Assembly (NCBI GenBank): GCA_937889515.1
Contig: CALAOV010000198.1
Location: 1 to 35,495, forward strand
From: an uncultured Myxococcales bacterium
Lineage (GTDB): Bacteria > Myxococcota_A > Polyangia > Fen-1088
Length of the DNA: 35,495 bases
Reading direction: 5' to 3'
A model generated the notes under the pieces. That model was not told the origin of the DNA. It saw nothing but the letters and a program-made list of their open reading frames with translations, and did no database searches. How positions within the stretch are numbered: position 1 is the stretch's first letter; every line of letters begins with the position of its first letter. A program made the translations under genes and the position numbers. Shown piece after piece: positions 29,381 through 35,495 of this stretch.

Positions 29381-32300
29381 TCACTCCGTGGGCTTGGGCG
29401 ACTCCGCAATCCCGGCGTCGCGCGCGCGCTCGGCCTCGGTCAGCTTCAGCCAGCGGCGCTCGCCCGTGTGCGCGAGTACCAGCAACGCCGGCTGCAGGAG
29501 CCGGGGCAAGACCGCCAGAACCAGGGCACCGCCGATCACCACGATGGCGAGCGGCTTCTGCGTGTCGGCGCCGATGCCGTGCGACAGCGCCGCCGGCGTC
29601 AACCCGAGCATCGCGACGGAGGTGGTCATCAGCACCGGGCGCAGGCGCCGTTCGGCGGCGTGGCGCACCCCTTCCTCGAGGCCCATTCCTTCGTCCCAGA
29701 GCCGTTGCGCGTAGGTGACGACGATGAGGGCATCCTGGACGGAGATGCCGAAGATCGAGATGAACCCCATCGCCGCCGAGATGGAAAAATTGGTGCGTGT
29801 GATGAGCAATGCCAGGATGCCGCCGGTGCAGGCGACGGGGATTCCCCCCAGCACGATGAGCGTGTCCTTCCAGTTCTTCACCGAGGAATAGACCAGCATC
29901 GCGATCACGAGCAGCGTGATCGGAATGATCAAGATGAGACGGCCGGTGGCTTCGTTGAGCTGGTTGATCTCGCCCGCCCACTCGAGGTGGGTGTCGTACG
30001 GAAGCTTCACCTTTTCGGCGATCTTCTGCTGTGCCTCGGCGATGGTCGAGGCGAGGTCGCGCCCGCGCACCGAGAACTTCACCGGTGCGTAGCGGCGGTT
30101 GTCCTCGCGGTAGATGAGCGACGGTCCTTCCTCTTCGGCGATCTGGGCGAGCTGGCCGAGGGGCACCTGGGCGCCGTCGGGCGTCGCGACCAGAATGTTC
30201 CGGATCGCCTTGAGATCTTTGCGATACGCCGGCGCCCAGCGCACGGTGAGATCGAACTTCTTCTCCCCCTCGTACACCTGCGTGACCGCCTGCCCGCCAA
30301 TCGCCGCTTGAACGACCGCTTCGACGTCGCCCACATTGAGGCCGTAGCGCCCGCACTGAAGGCGATCCGGTGTGATGCGGACGTTTGGCTGGCCGAGGGA
30401 GGGGAACAGCCCCAGATCTTCGACGCCTTTGACCTCGGCCATGATGTCGACGATCTCGTTGGCCTTGTCTTCGTTGACGTGTAGGTCGGGCCCCACCACC
30501 TTGACCGTGTTCTCCCCCTTGACGCCGGATAGCGCCTCTTCGACGTTGTCGGAGATCATTTGCGAGAAATTGAAGATGACGCCCGGGAACGCCTGCTGCA
30601 GCTCGCGCGACAGCTCCTGGGTCATCGACGCCTTGGTCACGCCGCGCGGCCAGTCGTCCGACGGCGCGAGCGGCGCGAACAGCTCGATGTTGTAGAACCC
30701 CGACACGTCGGTGCCGTCGTCGGGCCGGCCGAGCTGCGAGACGACCGTGGTGATCTCCGGGTGATTGCGGTGCTGAAGGTCGCAGCGGTCGGAATTCGAA
30801 ATCCGCGAAGACGGGCGTTGTCCGCCGGAGTCCGCCGCGGCGGGGGGCGGGGAGCCTGCCATGGTCCCCGCGTGCGAGGGCTCGCAGCCCAGGATCACCT
30901 CCCGCATTCGTCCGACGTACTTGGCCGACTGCTCGAGCGAGATCGACATCGGCAGCGTCGCGCGGATCCAGAAGTTCCCCTCCTCGAGCTTGGGCATGAA
31001 CTCGCGTCCCAGCGTGGTCGCCGCGGCCAAGCTGGCGACCACCACCACCGCCCCGATCGCCACCGCGGCGCGTTTCCGGCGCAGCGAAAAGGCAAAGAGC
31101 GGCAGGTAAAACCGCTTGAGCGTCCGCATCAGCCAGTTGTCGTGCTCGTGATCGCCCACCGCGCCGACCTTGAGGCCCCGCTCCGCCAGGACCGGCGTCA
31201 GGGTCAACGCCAGGATGATCGCGCCGCCGATCGCGAACGCGTAGGTGTGCGCCATCGGGGAGAAAATGACGCCCGAGACGCCGGTGAGCGTGAAGAGCGG
31301 GATGAACGCGACGCCGATGACCAGCGTCGATGAGAACATCGGCGGCCCGACCTCGCCGGCGGCGGCCAGGATGCGTTCGATGCTGTTCCGCTTGCTCGCG
31401 GTGGAGAGGTGGCGAAAGATGTTCTCCATCATGATCACCGTCGAATCGACGACGATGCCGAAGTCGACGGCGCCGAGCGAGATCAGGTTGGCCGGGGTGC
31501 CGGTCGCCACCATGCCGATGAACGCCAGCATCAGCGCCAGCGGGATGTTGAGCGCCGTGATCAGCGCGGCCCGGCCGTGGCCCAGGAACAGCCACAACAC
31601 CAGCGCAACCAGCACCATTCCGATGAGCAGGTTCTCGATGACGGTGTGGGTGGTCAGCTTCACGAGGCTGGCGCGGTCGTAGTAGGTCTCGGTGTGCATG
31701 CCGGGCGGCAGGATGTGAAGCTTGGCGATCTGGTCGACTTTGTCGTGCACGTTGTCCAGCGTCTTGAGCGAATCGCCGCCGTAGCGCATGAGGACGGTCC
31801 CCTGGACGACGTCGGGATCCAGATCCTTGCCCACGATCCCCAGGCGCGGCGCGTGCCCGACCGACACGTCGGCGACGTCGCCGACACGTACCGGCGTCCC
31901 TTTCTGCTCGGTGATCGTGACCGAACGAATGTCGGCCAACGAACGAAAGATGCCGATGCCGCGGACGTTGTAGGACTGTTCGCCGACGGTCAACCGCTGC
32001 CCGCCGACGTTCTGGTTCGAATTCGAAAGCCCGTTCACCAGCTGGGCGAGAGACAGACCGTGCCCCTTGAGGCGGTAGGGGTCCGCCTCGACGTGGTATT
32101 CCTTGGTGTAGCCGCCGTATCCGACCACGTCGATGACCCCCGACGCCTGACGGAACTGCCGCTCGAGTGTCCAGTCCTCGGCCGTCTTGAGGTCGGTGAG
32201 CGAATAGCCGTCGCCGCGCACGACGTAGCGATAGATCTCGCCGATCGCGCTCCAGGGCGAGAGTTGGGGCGACAGACCCGGCGGCAGCGACACGAAGTTG

Positions 32301-32641
32301 AGCCGGTTCAGGACCCGCTGCTCGGCGAGGTGATAGTCAACCGCCCAGGTGAAGTAACATTTGACGTCCGACAGCCCGAACAGCGACTGCGACCGGATGT
32401 GGTCGAGATCGATCATGCCGTTCAGGCCGTTTTCGAGCGGCACCGTGACATAGCGCTCCACTTCCTCGGCGCTCCAGCCATTCGGCTGCGTGATGATCTC
32501 GATCATCGGCGGCACCGGGTTTGGATAGGCCTCGATGTCGAGCTGCTTGTAGCAGTAGAGCCCGAGCGCCAGCACGCCCACCGCGATCAGCAGCACAAAG
32601 GCCGGCATCCGCAGAACGAAGCGGACGACGCGCTGGAGCAC
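29381..32641 (-). CDS. czcA: Heavy-metal RND efflux pump, CzcA-like
   Basis: A 1086-aa inner-membrane proton antiporter that should expel metal cations through a tripartite envelope pump. Twelve-helix RND layout with two porter domains. Helix 4 carries the proton-relay residues Asp393, Asp399 and Glu406 in DFGIVVDSTVIMMEN, the pattern of the divalent-metal (Zn/Co/Cd/Ni) branch rather than the Cu/Ag CusA branch. The family signature VVSQLGRPDDGTD is present, but about 42 extra residues (585-626) precede it, between MREVIL and HPEITTVV, in a porter subdomain (see findings). The start is GTG 32641, two bases after the adaptor gene's stop, so they are coupled. No outer-membrane channel gene is present in the window. 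Confidence 0.93.
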   Translation of the reverse strand: MLQRVVRFVLRMPAFVLLIAVGVLALGLYCYKQLDIEAYPNPVPPMIEIITQPNGWSAEEVERYVTVPLENGLNGMIDLDHIRSQSLFGLSDVKCYFTWAVDYHLAEQRVLNRLNFVSLPPGLSPQLSPWSAIGEIYRYVVRGDGYSLTDLKTAEDWTLERQFRQASGVIDVVGYGGYTKEYHVEADPYRLKGHGLSLAQLVNGLSNSNQNVGGQRLTVGEQSYNVRGIGIFRSLADIRSVTITEQKGTPVRVGDVADVSVGHAPRLGIVGKDLDPDVVQGTVLMRYGGDSLKTLDNVHDKVDQIAKLHILPPGMHTETYYDRASLVKLTTHTVIENLLIGMVLVALVLWLFLGHGRAALITALNIPLALMLAFIGMVATGTPANLISLGAVDFGIVVDSTVIMMENIFRHLSTASKRNSIERILAAAGEVGPPMFSSTLVIGVAFIPLFTLTGVSGVIFSPMAHTYAFAIGGAIILALTLTPVLAERGLKVGAVGDHEHDNWLMRTLKRFYLPLFAFSLRRKRAAVAIGAVVVVASLAAATTLGREFMPKLEEGNFWIRATLPMSISLEQSAKYVGRMREVILGCEPSHAGTMAGSPPPAAADSGGQRPSSRISNSDRCDLQHRNHPEITTVVSQLGRPDDGTDVSGFYNIELFAPLAPSDDWPRGVTKASMTQELSRELQQAFPGVIFNFSQMISDNVEEALSGVKGENTVKVVGPDLHVNEDKANEIVDIMAEVKGVEDLGLFPSLGQPNVRITPDRLQCGRYGLNVGDVEAVVQAAIGGQAVTQVYEGEKKFDLTVRWAPAYRKDLKAIRNILVATPDGAQVPLGQLAQIAEEEGPSLIYREDNRRYAPVKFSVRGRDLASTIAEAQQKIAEKVKLPYDTHLEWAGEINQLNEATGRLILIIPITLLVIAMLVYSSVKNWKDTLIVLGGIPVACTGGILALLITRTNFSISAAMGFISIFGISVQDALIVVTYAQRLWDEGMGLEEGVRHAAERRLRPVLMTTSVAMLGLTPAALSHGIGADTQKPLAIVVIGGALVLAVLPRLLQPALLVLAHTGERRWLKLTEAERARDAGIAESPKPTE

Positions 32642-32643
32642 GA

Positions 32644-33816
32644 CTAGAGCATTCCGGACAGAAGTGCGGCGCCGGCGGTCACGATCCGATCACCGGGCGA
32701 AACGCCGTGCACGATCGGCAGGTAGTCGGTCCCCTGGTCGTCGTTGAGCGCGACGATCCGGCGGACGAATTTGAGACGGCCGTCGGGCGCCGAGCCGTTC
32801 TCGACGAACACCGCGGTCTGATCGGCAATGCGCAGGATCGCCGTCCGAGGCAGCGCCGCCACCGTCGGACCCGCGACGGCGATGCTGACCGTCGCGTACA
32901 TCTCGGGCTTGAGCTCGCGGTGGGGATTGGGAATCGAGCAGCGGATCCGCGCCGTGCGCGCGATCGGATCGAGCGCGCCCGCGATCCAGTCGACCTGCCC
33001 GGTGAAGATCTGGTCCGGATAGGCGATGGCCTTCAGGGTGACCGTCGCGCCCTGGTGCACGCGCGCGAGATCCGTCTCGAAGACGTCCGCGAAGACCCAG
33101 ACCTGATCGAGCTCGCCGATGGTGAAGAGCTCGACCGCCGTCCCGCCGCCGTACTGACCCTGCACCTCGGCGCCGGGGTTCACGTTGCGGGCGATCACCT
33201 CACCGTCGATCGGCGCGCGCAGCGTGAACCCCTGGGTGACCGTCTCGGCCGACGCCCCGCCGAAGAGCCGAGCCTTCTGGCGGGACCGCTCCATCTCCGC
33301 CTTGGCCTTGCCATGGTTGTCCTGCGCCGATTCGTAGTCGCGTTCGGACCCGGCGTGCGCGTCGAAAAGCTCCTTCTGGCGCCGCAGATCGTGATCGGCG
33401 GCCACCAAATCGGCGTTCGCTTTGCCGAGATCCGCCGAGGCGTTCCCGACGTCCGGCGATTCGATGGTGGCAAGCGGCGTCCCCTTCTTCACCCGCGTCC
33501 CGGGATCGGCCACGATGCTGCGAATGCGTCCGGTAACCGGCGAGAAGACGTGCGCGACGTGCCGGTCGTCGAAGGCGACCTTGCCGCTGGCCACGATCTC
33601 ATTGCCGACGGCGTGCAGCGCGACCGGCTCGATCTGAACCTTGGCATCCTGGAGCTGCCGTGGCGTCAGCCAAACCTCATCCTGGGGTGGCTGGGGTAGG
33701 GCGCTGCCGGCGGCGGGCGCGCTCCGACAGCCCGAGATCGCAGCCGGGATCGCGAGGGGGACGACGACGAGGGCAAACGCACGCGAGACCACGCGTTGCG
33801 CTGACGCAAGACCCAT
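32644..33816 (-). CDS. czcB: RND efflux periplasmic adaptor lipoprotein, CzcB-like
   Basis: Membrane-fusion subunit linking the RND pump to an outer-membrane channel. From ATG 33816 it is 390 aa. The signal VVVPLAIPAAISGC ends in a lipobox with Cys30. Then come the barrel-sandwich (lipoyl) half-motifs VFSPVTGRIRSIVADPGTRVKKGTPLATIESPD and APIDGEVIARNVNPGAEV, split by an alpha-hairpin (about 130-205), a beta-barrel domain (VWVFADVFETDLARVHQG) and a membrane-proximal domain (LPRTAILRIADQTAVFVENG). A GTG at 33885 would extend it by 23 unlikely residues. No Shine-Dalgarno is seen at 33816. Tandem repeats 70 bases upstream are the likely control region. Confidence 0.92.
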   Translation of the reverse strand: MGLASAQRVVSRAFALVVVPLAIPAAISGCRSAPAAGSALPQPPQDEVWLTPRQLQDAKVQIEPVALHAVGNEIVASGKVAFDDRHVAHVFSPVTGRIRSIVADPGTRVKKGTPLATIESPDVGNASADLGKANADLVAADHDLRRQKELFDAHAGSERDYESAQDNHGKAKAEMERSRQKARLFGGASAETVTQGFTLRAPIDGEVIARNVNPGAEVQGQYGGGTAVELFTIGELDQVWVFADVFETDLARVHQGATVTLKAIAYPDQIFTGQVDWIAGALDPIARTARIRCSIPNPHRELKPEMYATVSIAVAGPTVAALPRTAILRIADQTAVFVENGSAPDGRLKFVRRIVALNDDQGTDYLPIVHGVSPGDRIVTAGAALLSGML

Positions 33817-33884
33817 GCCGCGGCCGCCACGCCCAGAGTCCCCACAAAGGCGGGCCTTTCGATCGGCCCCCGCACGGTCGCCCA

Positions 33885-33929
33885 AAAGTTTCTTGTATAT
33901 GTCGTGAAAGTTTCCTGTACGTCAGCGTG
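33885..33929 (-). promoter_or_regulatory. Two direct repeats upstream of the metal-pump operon
   Basis: On the minus strand the 13-mer TACARGAAACTTT occurs twice, with starts 22 bp apart (plus-strand 33885..33906 and 33907..33929; the plus copies read AAAGTTTCTTGTA and AAAGTTTCCTGTA). A 22-bp offset is two helical turns, placing both copies on the same face of the DNA, as expected for a tandem binding site. They lie 69 bases upstream of the adaptor ATG, in the only intergenic region before the operon. The GGAAACTTT part also resembles the -35 of extracytoplasmic-function sigma promoters (GGAACTT). Confidence 0.55.
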
Positions 33930-33955
33930 GGGAGGTCGGCGCACTCCGGCTCGGA

Positions 33956-35449
33956 TCAGCAGCCCGGAGCGGTGCTGCCGGGCTGACAGATCTGGCACTC
34001 GATCGAGGTGGCAACAGGCTCTGCGGTCGAACTCGGATCGGGGGAGACCGTCAGCGCGAGGCCACCATCCGGACAGCTGGTCGCGTCGGCGGCCAGGGTC
34101 CAGCAGGGCGGGACGTTGCCGTTTTCCAGGCAGTCGGGAAGTGCCACGATCTCGATCGAGCCCTGTTTGATGGCCTCGCTGGTGACCGCGCAATCGGGGT
34201 GTCCGAGCGCGTTCGCCGGGAGCTTGTAGGTGATGCAGGGGGACTTGGCGTCGACGAGCGCGCCGACGCCCTGGGCGATGTTCGTCATCGCGGTCGCGTA
34301 GTCGTTGTCGCAGATCGACGTCAACACGCCGTTTCGAAAGGCATGCACGAACTCCCCGATCCGCACCCCCGGATCGGCGAAGCTGCCGTCCCCGTTGGCA
34401 GACGTACAGGAGTGCTCGATCTCCGGCCACAGTTCGTTGGCCGATGGGCCGGCGCCGGGAGCCCACCGGACGACATAGGGCGTGGCTGGACCGGCGATGG
34501 CCGAGACGAAAATTTGGTGTTCGGGATCGGGCTTGAGCGCCTTGATGTCGGCGACGAAGTGGCTGACCGGGGTCAGGCCGCTGGACGCCGTGTCGTTCGA
34601 TTCACAATTCGACAGCACCAGCTCCGGAGCCCCCGCGGTGCCCGTCGCGTCGGCGGGCGGATGGAGGGGCGGCTGCGCATACGCCGTGCTGGCGCTGGCG
34701 GCGCTCAGGTCCTGGCACAGATGCCCGCCGAGGGGTCCCCCGTTGCACCGGTAGTTCGCGAGCGGGCCGTCCGGGGTTTCGAGGTCATTCCCGGATGCCC
34801 CGCTCAAGGAATAGATGGGCAGTGGGCTTCCCGACGCGGGCGCCGAGCAGTCGTCCTCGTTGGTGAGAATGATGATGCCGAGATAGGCCCCCTCGCGAAT
34901 GAACCCGCTGTTCATCGACGGCGCCGGCCCCTGGCCGTCGGCGCCGAGGGCGCGGTCGATCGAGGCGAGCTGGTGCTCGAACCCACACCCGGTGCTTCCG
35001 AGCGCGCCGAGGCACTGGAGCACAGTCGAGATCCCCGCCGGGTCGACCAGGCCGAAGTTCTTGGTCATGCCGGTCGAATCGTCGCTGACGAAGAACGAGC
35101 CGGCGTCGAGCGTGGTCATGGTGCACGGCGGTTGGGCCTGGGAGTAGAAGTTGCCGTTGTCGCCGCTGTTGCTGCACCCGATGCCCTGTGGCCCTTGATC
35201 GCTGGGCGCGCCCATGTCCGACGACACCACCGCGATCTGGACGCTGGGAAGGCCAAGCGGCAGCGCCTGGAGCGTCTGCATGAAGGTGGGCAATTGAGCG
35301 AGCAGCTTCTGCTGCATCGTCGTCATCTCCGACGAGTTGTCGATCATGAACAGGATGTCGATGTCGGTGTGCGCCTGGGCCGAGAACGTCGTCTTGAAGG
35401 AAGTGGAGGTCCCCGAGGCTCCCGGTTTGGTCGTCGCACTGGAACCACA
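33956..35449 (-). CDS. VWA-type surface lipoprotein, 5' end cut by contig end
   Basis: 497 codons remain. The first genomic codons read CGSSATTKPG, so the initial Cys is probably the lipidated residue and only the signal peptide is missing. Next, DIDILFMIDNSSEM is the first strand and metal-site loop of a von Willebrand A domain, and LTNEDDCSAP marks its later acidic loop, a signature I know from many Myxococcota VWA proteins. Strands such as VQIAVVSSDMG and GIIILTNE fit. The metal-site motif is DNSSE, lacking the second Ser of DxSxS. The Cys-rich C-terminus ends CQICQPGSTAPGC. It may act in surface binding; the ligand is unknown. Internal ATG 35347 is not a plausible start, because it cuts the VWA strand. 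Confidence 0.85.
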   Translation of the reverse strand, partial: CGSSATTKPGASGTSTSFKTTFSAQAHTDIDILFMIDNSSEMTTMQQKLLAQLPTFMQTLQALPLGLPSVQIAVVSSDMGAPSDQGPQGIGCSNSGDNGNFYSQAQPPCTMTTLDAGSFFVSDDSTGMTKNFGLVDPAGISTVLQCLGALGSTGCGFEHQLASIDRALGADGQGPAPSMNSGFIREGAYLGIIILTNEDDCSAPASGSPLPIYSLSGASGNDLETPDGPLANYRCNGGPLGGHLCQDLSAASASTAYAQPPLHPPADATGTAGAPELVLSNCESNDTASSGLTPVSHFVADIKALKPDPEHQIFVSAIAGPATPYVVRWAPGAGPSANELWPEIEHSCTSANGDGSFADPGVRIGEFVHAFRNGVLTSICDNDYATAMTNIAQGVGALVDAKSPCITYKLPANALGHPDCAVTSEAIKQGSIEIVALPDCLENGNVPPCWTLAADATSCPDGGLALTVSPDPSSTAEPVATSIECQICQPGSTAPGC

Positions 35450-35495
35450 AGATCGGAAGAGCGTCGTGTAGGGAAAGAGTGTAGATCTCGGTGGT
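35450..35495 (-). other. Illumina TruSeq/P5 adapter left on contig end
   Basis: The final 46 bases begin AGATCGGAAGAGCGTCGTGT, the reverse complement of the universal adapter at the other end of the contig. They are not genomic and should be trimmed; the last genomic base is 35449. Confidence 0.98.

Overview
The window is a GC-rich (by eye roughly two-thirds G+C), densely coded chromosomal fragment that looks like an uncultured member of the Myxococcota, probably class Polyangia. The pointers are a protein ending in a MYXO-CTERM-like Cys-x-Cys/transmembrane/Arg-Arg tail (25331..27127), the MopE-type motif CNGLDDDCDGTIDN in the same protein, several Cys-rich lipoproteins with Gly/Thr linkers, a von Willebrand A protein with the LTNEDDCSAP signature, and an F0 ATP synthase block separated from the other atp genes. 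The assignment is inference from gene content; no rRNA or other phylogenetic marker was compared. Both ends of the contig are Illumina TruSeq adapter, not genome: 1..45, and its reverse complement at 35450..35495. They truncate the outermost genes, rplY and a VWA lipoprotein.

Region 46..8196 is mostly housekeeping. prs and rplY (minus strand) lie downstream of a GT39-type membrane glycosyltransferase. glmS and trxB run on the plus strand, followed by a small outer-membrane barrel protein (minus) and a divergent cyclic-nucleotide-binding protein (plus). Region 8197..9770 is a small accessory patch: a decayed C-terminal fragment of a short-chain dehydrogenase and a VapC/Phd-type toxin-antitoxin operon with a clear promoter-operator.

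Region 9771..18767 is minus-strand core machinery: ychF; the F0 cluster atpZ-atpI-atpB-atpE; gyrA-hemL; and a receiver-GAF-HD-GYP cyclic-di-GMP phosphodiesterase. The F1 genes and atpF are not present.

Region 18847..27682 is a block of exported proteins, most of them specific to this kind of organism: a coiled-coil lipoprotein, a secreted protein combining an Ig-like segment, one CxxCH haem motif and a TolB-like propeller, a Gly-rich/Cys-repeat lipoprotein, a small Cys-rich lipoprotein, an outer-membrane barrel, a DUF1993 protein, the MopE/MYXO-CTERM protein, and a Gly-His repeat protein with a WxxGxW tail. This is the most novel-looking part.

Region 27827..33955 holds a translationally coupled pair (a single-pass membrane protein and an HTTM/gamma-carboxylase-like membrane protein), then a heavy-metal RND pump and adaptor (czcA- and czcB-like). 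Tandem 22-bp-spaced repeats lie upstream of the pump operon, and the pump carries an unusual in-frame insertion. The window ends in the 5'-truncated VWA lipoprotein gene.

I saw no tRNA, rRNA, CRISPR array or insertion sequence. No single locus is an obvious new multi-gene system. The best leads are the CxxCH-propeller protein, the Cys-repeat lipoprotein, the HTTM pair, the toxin-antitoxin promoter architecture and the repeats controlling the metal pump.
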